Shown here in pieces: positions 34,240 to 42,009 of a DNA stretch of 64,000 nt (the stretch's first letter is position 1; every line of letters begins with the position of its first letter). The translations under genes were made by a program, and so were the position numbers. The DNA is taken from the NCBI RefSeq assembly GCF_900230215.1, contig NZ_LT907982.1, positions 1,364,001-1,428,000 of the forward strand. The letters run 5' to 3'. The notes beneath the pieces are model-generated. The model had not been told where the DNA came from and did not search any database. It saw only the letters and a list, made by a program, of their open reading frames with translations. This DNA is from Jatrophihabitans sp. GAS493 (lineage in GTDB: Bacteria; Actinomycetota; Actinomycetes; Mycobacteriales; Jatrophihabitantaceae).

Positions 34240-35617
34240 CCCGGCCTCGGTGACCGCGCTACAGCGTGCGCTGGAGCAGCGCCTCGAACTGCGCTGGGGG
34301 TCGGCGGTGGGCATCGACGGGCTGGCCGAACTGGCCGGGGGCGCCAGCCGCCAGACCACCCGGTTCGTCGCCCGAACCGGCACCGGCGAAAGGGCACTGG
34401 TGCTGCGCCGGGATCTCGCCGGGGCGGCCGGGGCGGCCGAGATGAACCGGGAGGCCGAGGCGATGGCCGCTGCGGCCAAGGTCGGGGTACCGGTCCCCGA
34501 GATCGTCGACAGCGGCGCCGATCTGCTCGGAACGCCGTTCATCGTGATGGGCTACGTCGAGGGCGAGTCGATCCCGCGTCGGTTGCTGCGCGAGGAGACC
34601 TTCGCCGCCATCCGTCCCACCATGGCCCACGAGCTGGGACGGCTGGCCGCGCGAATTCACACCATGTCGCTGGCCGAGGCGCCGAGCCTGCAGCGCCCCG
34701 ATCCGCTGGCCATGCTGCGGCAACTCTCCGAGCGCTACGACGAACCTCGCCCCACCGTTGAGTTGGCCCTGCACTGGCTGCAGACGAACCGGTCGCCCGC
34801 GACCGTCGATACGGTCGTGCACGGCGACCTTCGCAACGGCAACATCCTGGTTGGCCCAGACGGCATCCGTGGCGTCCTGGACTGGGAGCTGGTGCACCGC
34901 GGTGACCCGGTCGAAGATCTGGGCTGGCTCTGCGTCAAGGCCTGGCGCTTCGGATCTGCCGAGGCGGTCGGTGGGTTCGGTAGCCGGCAGCAGTTGCTCG
35001 ACGGCTACGCGTCGGTGGCCGGCTGGCGCCCGACCGAAGCGCAGCTGCACTGGTGGGAGGTCTACGGCCACCTGCACTGGGTGCTGCTGTGCCGGCTGCA
35101 GGCAGCCATTCACCTGCACGGGAAACGGGATTCTCTCGAACATGCGGTGATCGGCCGGCGCGTCTGCGAGGCCGAGTTCGATCTGCTGCTGAGTCTCGGG
35201 CTGGCCGAGCCGGTGGCCCAGGTCGATCCCTTGGACGGGGTCGAGGAACTGGCGACGCTCACTCGCGCCGCGACTCCCCACGACGCCCCGGATGCCGACC
35301 ACCTGCTGGCCGTGGTGCAGCGCTTCCTCTCCGAAGGTTCCCCCACTCATACCGATGGGCCGCAGCGCTTCCTGGCCCGGGTTGCGGCGAACGCGATTCG
35401 GATCGCCCGGCGGGAACTACTGCTGCAGCAGGGGCAGGGCGAGGAGCATCGGCGCCGCCTCAACTCGCTGGGGTTCGCCGACGATGCCGCGTTTGCGACA
35501 GCTATCCGGGCCGCAGCGATCGATCCACTCGGGGGCGAGGCGGTGGCGGCCATTCGCGCCGCCGTTCTCGAGAAGCTCCTGGTTGCCAATCCCCGTTACA
35601 GCTCGCAACCGGGCTGA
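34232..35617 (+). CDS. APH-family phosphotransferase fused to a DUF6285-like domain
   Basis: 461 residues in two parts. Residues ~1-330 are an APH/choline-kinase-like domain: VVHGDLRNGNILVGPDG is the catalytic loop, VLDWELVHRGDPVEDLGWL the metal loop. Residues ~350-461 form a helical domain (HLLAVVQRFLSE, FLARVAANAIRIARREL, EKLLVANPRYSS) resembling the DUF6285 family found beside such kinases. It is last in the operon from 25082. By analogy with ACAD10/11, it may phosphorylate a 4-hydroxyacyl-CoA for the dehydrogenase next door. Confidence 0.87.
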   Translation: MPDPASVTALQRALEQRLELRWGSAVGIDGLAELAGGASRQTTRFVARTGTGERALVLRRDLAGAAGAAEMNREAEAMAAAAKVGVPVPEIVDSGADLLGTPFIVMGYVEGESIPRRLLREETFAAIRPTMAHELGRLAARIHTMSLAEAPSLQRPDPLAMLRQLSERYDEPRPTVELALHWLQTNRSPATVDTVVHGDLRNGNILVGPDGIRGVLDWELVHRGDPVEDLGWLCVKAWRFGSAEAVGGFGSRQQLLDGYASVAGWRPTEAQLHWWEVYGHLHWVLLCRLQAAIHLHGKRDSLEHAVIGRRVCEAEFDLLLSLGLAEPVAQVDPLDGVEELATLTRAATPHDAPDADHLLAVVQRFLSEGSPTHTDGPQRFLARVAANAIRIARRELLLQQGQGEEHRRRLNSLGFADDAAFATAIRAAAIDPLGGEAVAAIRAAVLEKLLVANPRYSSQPG

Positions 35618-35691
35618 CCGCCGGCGGTCCTGACGGCACTGGACGGCACCACCCAGCAGCCGGCCGAGCTGACTTCGGGCAGAGCCCCGCC

Positions 35692-35736
35692 TTGACTATG
35701 AGCCGGGCCACAACTACTGTACTGATCGGTCGGTAC
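35692..35736 (+). promoter_or_regulatory. promoter with TetR-type operator, site 3
   Basis: TTGACT (35692-35697), 17 bp, TACTGT (35715-35720), and the operator GTACTGATCGGTCGGTAC at 35719-35736. The 19-base sequence starting one base earlier is identical to site 4. It drives the importer genes. The remaining ~95 bases of leader to the ATG at 35835 show no clear structure. Confidence 0.8.
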
Positions 35737-35834
35737 GTCGGAAGAGACGCGACCCTGCGCTCGGGCCGGCGGACCAGTCGATTCACATGGTCGGAACCGC
35801 GGACTGGTGCCTAACGAACGAAGGGTGTTAGCTG

Positions 35835-37367
35835 ATGCATTCCGAAGCCGACGACGTGGTGCTCTCAGTATCTGGGCTCTCGAAGACCTACGGCGGAACC
35901 AAGGCGTTGGACGATGTGTCTCTGCGGGTGCGGCGAGCGACCGTGCACTCGCTCATCGGCGGAAACGGCTCCGGCAAGTCCACCCTGATCAAGATCCTGG
36001 CCGGGGTCGTCAAGTCCGACCCGGGCGGAGTCGTCACCGTGGGTGGCCTCGAGCGCCGCTGCGACCAGCTCACCCCAGCGTTGGCCCGCGAGGCCGGCCT
36101 GCACATCGTGCACCAGGAACTCGGTGTCTTCCCCGACATGTCAGTGGCGGAGAATCTGTCGATCGGCCGCGGCTTCGATACCCGGGTCGGCGGCCGAATC
36201 GGGTGGTCAGCGGTCGCGCGACGCACTCGCCGCGTGCTGGAGCGCTTCGACCTCGACTTCGAGCCCGAGCAGACAATGAGCTCACTCAGCCCGGCCCAGC
36301 AGACGATGGTCGCCGTCGCCCGCGCCCTTCAAGACCAGGAAGACACGCACGCGGGCGTGCTCATCCTCGACGAACCGACCGCGGCGCTGTCGGCATCGGA
36401 GGTCCAGTTGCTGTTGTCGGCGCTGCGTCGTTACGCCGAGCGAGGTCAATCGATCGTCTTCGTCAGCCATCGCCTCGACGAGGTCCTGGCGATCAGCGAT
36501 TCGATCTCGGTGCTTCGTGACGGTCGCAACGTGGAGACGGTTGAAGCGGCCACCGCGAGTCCGGCGAGCTTGTCCCGGCTGATCGTCGGACGCGAGCAGC
36601 CGCCGGCTGCCCCGCGGACGCCCCCGCAGACTGGCGCCCCGCTGCTGCAGGTCAAAGCGCTGCGCTCCGGTCCGCTGCACGACATATCCTTCGATGTTCG
36701 CGCCGGGGAAATCGTCGGAATCGCGGGCCTCCTCGGCTCGGGGCGGAGCCGACTGCTGCGCGCACTCTTCGGCCTGCACGAGCGAACCGGAAGCATCATG
36801 CTCGACGGAGACCCGGTAGCGGTGCACGGAGCGGCGGAGGCGATGAACGCCGGCATCGGATACGTGCCCGAGGATCGTCCGGGCGAAGGCGCGTTCATCG
36901 AACTCAGCGTTGCCAGCAACCTGTCCGCCACGGACGTGCGTCGTTACTGGCGCCGCTGGTGGCTGCACGACGCGGCCGAGCGGGCGGACGCGCGCGATGC
37001 GGTGCGCGACTTCGGCATCAAGCTTCCCTCGATTGATGCGCCGATGGCGTATCTCTCCGGCGGGAATCAGCAGAAGGTCGTGGTCGCCCGCAGCCTGCGC
37101 CGCCGCCCGCGGCTGCTGCTGCTCGACGAGCCCTCACAAGGCGTGGACGTCGGTGCCCGGTATGAACTGCATCGGTTGGTGGAGCGAGCGGCCGCCGAGG
37201 GCGCGGCCATCATCGCGGTGAGCTCGGACTTTTCCGAACTGGCCGAGTTGTGCGACCGGATCCTGGTGCTCGTCGATGGGCGAATCGCCCACGTCCTTGA
37301 CGGCGATCAGCTAGATCCCGCAGAAGTAACACGATTGGCCTATGTGCCCATGGAGGAGACGGCATGA
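35835..37367 (+). CDS. sugar-type ABC transporter ATPase (RbsA family)
   Basis: 510 residues with two ATPase domains in tandem, as in RbsA/MglA/XylG. Domain 1: Walker A GGNGSGKST at residues 42-50, degenerate signature SSLSPAQQ, Walker B LILDEPTAAL. Domain 2: altered Walker A AGLLGSGRS, intact signature LSGGNQQKVVVARSL, Walker B LLLLDEPSQGVD. The split of functional motifs between halves is normal for this family. It powers import with the permease that overlaps it as ATGA. Only one permease and a binding protein in a separate unit (39343) complete the system. Confidence 0.93.
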   Translation: MHSEADDVVLSVSGLSKTYGGTKALDDVSLRVRRATVHSLIGGNGSGKSTLIKILAGVVKSDPGGVVTVGGLERRCDQLTPALAREAGLHIVHQELGVFPDMSVAENLSIGRGFDTRVGGRIGWSAVARRTRRVLERFDLDFEPEQTMSSLSPAQQTMVAVARALQDQEDTHAGVLILDEPTAALSASEVQLLLSALRRYAERGQSIVFVSHRLDEVLAISDSISVLRDGRNVETVEAATASPASLSRLIVGREQPPAAPRTPPQTGAPLLQVKALRSGPLHDISFDVRAGEIVGIAGLLGSGRSRLLRALFGLHERTGSIMLDGDPVAVHGAAEAMNAGIGYVPEDRPGEGAFIELSVASNLSATDVRRYWRRWWLHDAAERADARDAVRDFGIKLPSIDAPMAYLSGGNQQKVVVARSLRRRPRLLLLDEPSQGVDVGARYELHRLVERAAAEGAAIIAVSSDFSELAELCDRILVLVDGRIAHVLDGDQLDPAEVTRLAYVPMEETA

Positions 37368-38416
37368 CAACAGAACAAGCCACAATCAACGAGCCGTCGG
37401 TCCCCGCCGTCACGGAGACGTCCTCGGCTCCCGGCGCCGAGTCGGCGACGACTCGATTCGGTCCTCGATCGCTGACCCTGCAACTTGAGCGCTTCGGGCT
37501 CCTCGGCCTGCTGCTGGTCGTCCTGCTGGTCTTCAGCCTGAAGAGCAGCCAGTTCCATTCCTCCAGCAATATCAGGATCGTTCTGGGCACCCAGGCCGTC
37601 CTGGGGTTGCTGGCGCTGGCCTCCATCGTGCCGCTGATCGCCGGGCAGTTCGACCTGTCGGTCGGCGCGATCATGGGAACAACTTCGATCGTGACGGCCG
37701 CGGTAATGTCGCGCTATCACGGCAATCTGGCGCTGGCGATCCTCGTCGCGGTCGGGGTCGGCTTGCTCATCGGCTTGGTCAATGGACTGCTGGTCTCTCG
37801 TGTCGGAGTGAGCTCCTTCATCGTCACCCTCGCGTCGGCTACCGTGCTGCAGGGTGTCGTGCAGTGGTACAGCAACGGAGAGACGATCTCTGATGGAATT
37901 TCGAAGTCGCTCATCAGCGCCGGCAGCGGCGATGCCCTCGGAATTCCGAAGGGCCTGCTCTGGCTACTGCCCGCGGCCGTGCTGTCCTGGTACATGATCG
38001 GTCATACCCCGTGGGGTCGATACCTGACCGCGATCGGCTCCAACGCCCGAGCGGCCAAGCTGGCCGGTCTGCGCGTCGACGGTATGGTGCTCTCATCGTT
38101 CCTGTACTCCGGGGCGCTGGCTGGGCTGGCCGGCGTGCTGCAGACCGGCCAGGCCGGATCGGCCGACCCACAGTCGGTGCTCGGCGCGATGCTGCTTCCG
38201 GCGCTCGCGGCAGCGTTCCTCGGGGCCAGTGCCTTCACCCCGGGCCGCTTCAACGTCTGGGGCACCCTGCTAGCCGTCTATTTCGTGGCATTCACGGTGA
38301 GCGGGTTCCAGTTCATCGGCGCGGCATCGTGGATCCAGCAGGTCTTCGACGGACTGGCGCTGGCCGGTGCGGTGGCCCTGTCGACGATTCTGCGCCGGCG
38401 CAACGGGCGAGCTTAG
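37364..38416 (+). CDS. sugar-type ABC transporter permease (RbsC family)
   Basis: A 350-residue permease with an N-terminal Thr/Glu/Pro-rich cytoplasmic tail of ~45 residues and about 8-10 membrane segments. The signature PLIAGQFDLSVGAIMG and the cytoplasmic coupling loop AIGSNARAAKLAGL are classical for RbsC. It pairs with the upstream ATPase. Known family substrates are pentoses, hexoses, autoinducer-2, inositol and some cyclic compounds; here co-regulation with acyl-CoA enzymes suggests an unusual ligand. Confidence 0.93.
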   Translation: MTTEQATINEPSVPAVTETSSAPGAESATTRFGPRSLTLQLERFGLLGLLLVVLLVFSLKSSQFHSSSNIRIVLGTQAVLGLLALASIVPLIAGQFDLSVGAIMGTTSIVTAAVMSRYHGNLALAILVAVGVGLLIGLVNGLLVSRVGVSSFIVTLASATVLQGVVQWYSNGETISDGISKSLISAGSGDALGIPKGLLWLLPAAVLSWYMIGHTPWGRYLTAIGSNARAAKLAGLRVDGMVLSSFLYSGALAGLAGVLQTGQAGSADPQSVLGAMLLPALAAAFLGASAFTPGRFNVWGTLLAVYFVAFTVSGFQFIGAASWIQQVFDGLALAGAVALSTILRRRNGRA

Positions 38417-38503
38417 TATCGCGCCCCGCCTCAGTAGTAGAGCCGGCCCATGGTTGCGGGCTCATAGACTGGGCTTTTCTATCTCGGATGATTAGGTAGG
38501 TAC

Positions 38504-39085
38504 ATGGTTCGCGACTCACGCCAGAAGGCCCGCATTCTCTCTGCAGCGGCCGAACTCTTCGCCGAGCACGGGTATCACGGCACCGGGATGGCGCAACTGG
38601 AGGCGGCCGTCGGGCTGCAGCGCGGGGCCCTGTACCACCACATCGGTAGTAAGGAGGCGCTGCTGTATGAGATCAGCAGTTCCCCGCTGCGTCTGATGAT
38701 CGAGATAGCGACCGCGATCGCCGCTCGGGTGAAGGACCCGGAGGAGCGAATCCGCGAGCTGGCCCGCGCGATCATGGCCAACGTCGCCGACCATCGCCTG
38801 GAGTGGACTGTGCACTACCGCGACTTCAACGCCCTGACCGGCGAGCGTCTGCAGTCCGTGCTGGAGATGCGCAGGGACTACGAGCAGATCTGGTGGCGAG
38901 CCCTCATGGACGGCATCACGGCCGGCGACTTCGAACCGATCCAGGAAGCCGTTGCTCTGAAGGGCATTCTCGGGATGTTCAACTACTCCTACGTCTGGTT
39001 GGACAAGAGCGGGCCGCAGAAGCCCCACGAGATCGCTGACATCTTCTGCAACACGTTCCTGGACGGCATCCGCCGCGTCGCCTGA
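38504..39085 (+). CDS. TetR/AcrR-family transcriptional regulator
   Basis: A 193-residue regulator: N-terminal helix-turn-helix at residues ~8-55 (ILSAAAELFAEHGYHGTGMAQLEAAVGLQRGALYHHIGSKEALLYE), then an all-helical ligand domain. It lies between the importer permease (87 bp downstream of it) and the binding protein, in the centre of the third and fourth operator-bearing units. It is the only TetR gene in the window, so it is the natural reader of the four GTACYGAYCGRTYGGTAC sites; release would be by a pathway acyl-CoA or acid (inference). Confidence 0.93.
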   Translation: MVRDSRQKARILSAAAELFAEHGYHGTGMAQLEAAVGLQRGALYHHIGSKEALLYEISSSPLRLMIEIATAIAARVKDPEERIRELARAIMANVADHRLEWTVHYRDFNALTGERLQSVLEMRRDYEQIWWRALMDGITAGDFEPIQEAVALKGILGMFNYSYVWLDKSGPQKPHEIADIFCNTFLDGIRRVA

Positions 39086-39141
39086 CCTGCGGTCGTTCCC
39101 CAGCCAGTTGGGTACCCACTGCGGCGAATGACCTTAATTTT

Positions 39142-39160
39142 GCGGGTGAGTCTCACCCGC
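39142..39160. promoter_or_regulatory. perfect 19-bp palindrome downstream of the TetR gene
   Basis: GCGGGTGAG-T-CTCACCCGC, a nine-base perfect inverted repeat with a one-base centre. TTAATTTT lies just upstream and no T-run downstream, so it is a poor plus-strand terminator. It may be a protein-binding site or a terminator of the minus strand's antisense transcription. It does not resemble the TetR sites. Confidence 0.45.
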
Positions 39161-39267
39161 TGACGACCGTCGCCCCGCGTGTCGGGTGCCAGTCTGCCCT
39201 GCCCGGACCACAACAGGCGTCTGTGTGCAGGGGTAGATCCGCCCCGCAGATCCACCTCAACTTTCGC

Positions 39268-39312
39268 TTGACGAGAAGAGACTTACGCCATACTGTACTG
39301 ATCGGTCGGTAC
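39268..39312 (+). promoter_or_regulatory. promoter with TetR-type operator, site 4
   Basis: TTGACG (39268-39273), 17 bp, TACTGT (39291-39296), operator GTACTGATCGGTCGGTAC at 39295-39312. Same spacing as sites 2 and 3. It drives the binding protein and, through a hairpin, HMG-CoA lyase. Confidence 0.8.
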
Positions 39313-39342
39313 TCGACCGACTCTGGAACAGGAGTACATGAC

Positions 39343-40548
39343 GTGATCCAAGAGCACACGAAGTCAAAGGCACGGCGTTGGACGGGCAGCAGCCGATTGC
39401 TGCAGGTCGTGGTCGGCGGTACGGCGATCGTCGCCCTGATGGCCGGTTGCACGAGTCAGGGCAAGTCCGATGCGACCGGCGCGGCCGGTACCTCGAGCGG
39501 TGGCGGGTCGGCGACGCAGAGCGCCGGCGATGCCGCGGCCCTGGTCGCGAAGTACTACAAGGGCACGGTCACCGCGCCACCGGCCGACGGGCCCGCGGCC
39601 GTCACCGGCAAGAAGGTTTGGATCATCTCCTGCGGCCAGGCGGCACCCAGTTGCTCCGAGCCCGTCGCCGCCATGAAGACCGCCGCACAGGCCATCGGCT
39701 GGAATGTCACCGTATTCGACGGGCAGCTCAATCCGGCGAAGTACTCGCAAGGCATCAGCCAGGCGATCGCCGCGGGCGCTGACGGCATTCTCGTCAACTC
39801 CATCGACTGCGCCGCGGCCCCGGGCCCGTTCGAACAGGCGAAGAAGGCCGGCATCGTGATCGCCGGTCTCTACGCCTTCGACTGTGACAAGGACCCCGTC
39901 TTCTCGACCTGGCCGAAGTGGAGCGGCTACGACGACCTCGCGCAGGTCTACCAGGCGTGGGGAGCGGCCCGGGCGGCTTGGATCATCGATCAGACCAAGG
40001 GCAAGGCCAACGTCATCGATACGACAGTCCCCAGCTACCGCGGGCTGGTCGAGGCTGAGAAGGGCTTCAAGGCTGAGATGGCCACCTGCTCCGGATGCAA
40101 GGTTGCGACGACCGTCTCGCTCCCCGTCGGGGACATCGTCGCCGGCACCGCCGGAGCCAAGGTCACCAACGCGCTGCAGCAGCACCCGGACGCGAACTCC
40201 TTCCTGTCCTACAACGACGCCGGCTTCACCCAGTTCGAGAACGCATCGTTCCACGCGGCCGGCGCCACCAAGCTGCTGACGATGGGCGGCGAATGCCTGC
40301 CTGGCAACGTTGATGAGATCCGCTCCGGTGGCCCTGAAGACGCTTGCGCCGTTCTGCCCCAGGACTGGCACGGCTGGGCCGTCGTCGACGAGGTCAACCG
40401 GCAGTTCGCCAAGCCGGGGAGTGCTCCGGTGGACGAGGGTCTGGGTATGCAGATCATCGACAAGGATCACAACCTGCCAGCCAGCGGCGGTTGGGTTCCC
40501 CCGGTCGACTTCAAGGCCGCTTACATGAAGGTGTGGGGCGTCAGCTGA
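39343..40548 (+). CDS. sugar-type ABC transporter substrate-binding lipoprotein
   Basis: 401 residues from GTG 39343, which has AGGAG nearby and lies beyond the promoter; the frame is open further upstream but crosses the operator. The N-terminus is a lipoprotein signal (basic KARRW, hydrophobic LLQVVVGGTAIVA, lipobox LMAGC). The rest is a periplasmic-binding type I fold: KKVWIISCG, GISQAIAAGADGILVNSIDC, NSFLSYNDAG. About seven cysteines besides the lipidated one (SCGQAAPSC, IDC, FDC, CSGC, GEC, DAC by pattern) suggest disulfides outside the membrane, unusual for RbsB proteins. It delivers the ligand to the importer at 35835-38416. Confidence 0.9.
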   Translation: MIQEHTKSKARRWTGSSRLLQVVVGGTAIVALMAGCTSQGKSDATGAAGTSSGGGSATQSAGDAAALVAKYYKGTVTAPPADGPAAVTGKKVWIISCGQAAPSCSEPVAAMKTAAQAIGWNVTVFDGQLNPAKYSQGISQAIAAGADGILVNSIDCAAAPGPFEQAKKAGIVIAGLYAFDCDKDPVFSTWPKWSGYDDLAQVYQAWGAARAAWIIDQTKGKANVIDTTVPSYRGLVEAEKGFKAEMATCSGCKVATTVSLPVGDIVAGTAGAKVTNALQQHPDANSFLSYNDAGFTQFENASFHAAGATKLLTMGGECLPGNVDEIRSGGPEDACAVLPQDWHGWAVVDEVNRQFAKPGSAPVDEGLGMQIIDKDHNLPASGGWVPPVDFKAAYMKVWGVS

Positions 40549-40554
40549 TGCCGC

Positions 40555-40594
40555 GGGCTCGCTGGTCACTGCAGTCTCGGTGGCCAGCGAGCCC
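40555..40594 (+). terminator. long hairpin between binding protein and HMG-CoA lyase
   Basis: GGGCTCGCTGG (40555-40565) pairs perfectly with CCAGCGAGCCC (40584-40594), extendable by about four more pairs. There is no following T-run. In binding-protein operons such a stem often protects the upstream mRNA or partly terminates, giving more binding protein than downstream enzyme. Confidence 0.6.
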
Positions 40595-40674
40595 ATCTCC
40601 CGCACCTGCGATGCTAGTTGCGCCGACGGTGACCGATCCCGGGTCTGTCGGCCGACCATGAGGAGCCTTCCCGC

Positions 40675-41595
40675 ATGACGTCACTGCCAGCCGTAGAACT
40701 TGTCGAAGTCGCCGCTCGCGACGGTCTGCAGAATGAAAAACGCAGCCTGAGCACCGACCACAAGCTGGAGCTGATCCGGCGGGCCGCCGACGCGGGATCG
40801 CGCCGGATCGAAGTGACTTCGTTTGTGAATCCGAGTCGGGTTCCGCAGCTCGCCGACGCTGAAGCGGTGGTTGCCGGACTCCCCGAACTCACCGGCGTGA
40901 CCTACACGGCGCTTGTGCTGAACGAGCGAGGCTATGAGCGAGCCATCGCGGCTGGCGTCACCGAGATCAACACCGTTGTCATCTCCACCGACACTTTCAG
41001 TCGGCGCAACCAGGGTGTGGCCACTCGCGAGATGCTCGCGTCGCTCGCCCGGATTCGTGCCCGTGCTCGCGCCGACGCCGTCACTATGGCCGTGACTATT
41101 GCGGCCGCCTTCGGCTGCCCGTTCGAGGGTGAGGTACCTGAGAGTCGGTTCACCTCGGTCGTGGCGCAGGTGGCCGACCTGGCTCCGGACGAGATCTTGC
41201 TGGCCGACACCATCGGGGTGGCCGTGCCATCCGAGGTCGAGCATCGCTTCGGCATCCTTGGAGCGGCCGCTCCCCAGACCCAACTCCGTGCGCACTTTCA
41301 CGACACCCGCAACACCGGAATCGCCAACGTCGTGGCCGCGGTGCGGGCCGGCGTGCTGCGGCTGGATACCAGTGTCGGCGGACTCGGTGGTTGCCCCTTT
41401 GCCCCCGCGGCGACTGGAAACGTCGCCACCGAAGACGTGGCTTACACCCTTGGCCGCATGGGCTACTCGATCGAAGTCGATGTCGACCAGACCATCGAGA
41501 CGGCCCGTTGGGTGACCGATCTGCTCGACGTGCCGGTGGCTGGCAGCCTCACCCGCGCCGGCAACTTCCCGCCGAACCCGTCTCCGGCCGCCTGA
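40675..41595 (+). CDS. hydroxymethylglutaryl-CoA lyase
   Basis: A 306-residue DRE-TIM metallolyase. VEVAARDGLQNE begins the barrel with the catalytic Arg-Asp, EVTSFVNP follows, AHFHDTRNTG supplies metal histidines, and GGLGGCPFAPAATGNVATED is the signature with the active-site cysteine. It cleaves HMG-CoA (or a close analogue) to acetoacetate and acetyl-CoA. No biotin carboxylase of the leucine or acyclic-terpene route is in the window, so it may act on a related tertiary 3-hydroxyacyl-CoA made by this pathway. Probably expressed from the promoter at 39268 by read-through. Confidence 0.92.
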   Translation: MTSLPAVELVEVAARDGLQNEKRSLSTDHKLELIRRAADAGSRRIEVTSFVNPSRVPQLADAEAVVAGLPELTGVTYTALVLNERGYERAIAAGVTEINTVVISTDTFSRRNQGVATREMLASLARIRARARADAVTMAVTIAAAFGCPFEGEVPESRFTSVVAQVADLAPDEILLADTIGVAVPSEVEHRFGILGAAAPQTQLRAHFHDTRNTGIANVVAAVRAGVLRLDTSVGGLGGCPFAPAATGNVATEDVAYTLGRMGYSIEVDVDQTIETARWVTDLLDVPVAGSLTRAGNFPPNPSPAA

Positions 41596-41604
41596 AAACG
41601 ACGA

Positions 41605-41650
41605 ATCCTCCTGCGTTTCCGGGGCTATCACGCCCCAGACGCAGGAGGAT
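41605..41650 (-). terminator. terminator of tRNA-Ser, also facing HMG-CoA lyase
   Basis: ATCCTCCTGCGT (41605-41616) pairs with ACGCAGGAGGAT (41639-41650), with an inner GGGGC/GCCCC stem. On the minus strand it is followed by TCGTCGTTTTC, so it terminates the tRNA gene; the stem can also stop plus-strand transcripts from the lyase. Confidence 0.8.
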
Positions 41651-41667
41651 CGGTCGGGCCAGACGAT

Positions 41668-41755
41668 TGGCGGAGGATGGGGGATTTGAACCCCCGAGGG
41701 ATTGCTCCCAACTCGCATTCCAAGCGAGCGCCATAGGCCACTAGGCGAATCCTCC
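41668..41755 (-). tRNA. tRNA-Ser (anticodon GGA)
   Basis: On the minus strand the acceptor stem GGAGGAT...ATCCTCC with discriminator G is followed by an encoded CCA. The anticodon arm CTCGC-TTGGAAT-GCGAG presents GGA, and a long variable arm lies before the T arm (GGGGGTTCAAATCCCCC), as expected for serine. Confidence 0.95.
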
Positions 41756-41850
41756 GTCGGTGAGACTACTGCAATGGTGGCCCAATCGACGACTTCGGCC
41801 GTCCCTGCGAGGCCGCTCACACGATTTGGCAACGCCCCGGGGGCACCGCG

Positions 41851-41856
41851 TAGAGT
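41851..41856 (+). promoter_or_regulatory. -10 element of the SRP RNA gene
   Basis: TAGAGT lies about nine bases upstream of the predicted 5' end of the SRP RNA. I see no convincing -35. Confidence 0.5.
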
Positions 41857-41864
41857 TCAGGCCC

Positions 41865-41953
41865 GGCCCCTCGTGCGGCGCCCATCCTACGAACCTCCCC
41901 AGGGCCGGAAGGCAGCAAGGATAAGAAGGCTCTGGCGGGTGCGCGAGGGGTCC
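41865..41953 (+). ncRNA. ffs: signal recognition particle RNA (small bacterial type)
   Basis: The conserved apical loop region is present (GAACCTCCCCAGGGCCGGAA, then GGCAGCAAGGATAAGAAGGC), with the asymmetric loop that binds Ffh. The ends GGCCCCTCGTGC and GCGCGAGGGGTCC pair to form a single long hairpin. Its position just upstream of dnaX is common in actinobacteria. Confidence 0.93.
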
Positions 41954-42009
41954 TTCACATCTTCCCGGCGAGTCGTCCACCTGTCGGTGGTGTCAATTAA
42001 GGTCGGTAC

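Noticed and set aside
35787-35831. 14-codon frame before the RbsA-type gene.
   Set aside because: No ribosome site and no distinctive codon content.
38490-38503. TGATTAGGTAGGTAC just before the TetR start resembles half of the operator.
   Set aside because: It needs a one-base insertion to align and overlaps the ribosome site; a single half-site is not enough to claim autoregulation.
39338-39346. ATG-ACG-TGA minimal frame overlapping the binding-protein GTG start.
   Set aside because: Two codons only; it more likely reflects chance than a start-stop regulatory element.
41646-41657. GGATCGGTCGGG matches the operator core.
   Set aside because: It lacks the GTAC ends and dyad symmetry and lies at the edge of the tRNA terminator stem; no promoter is near.
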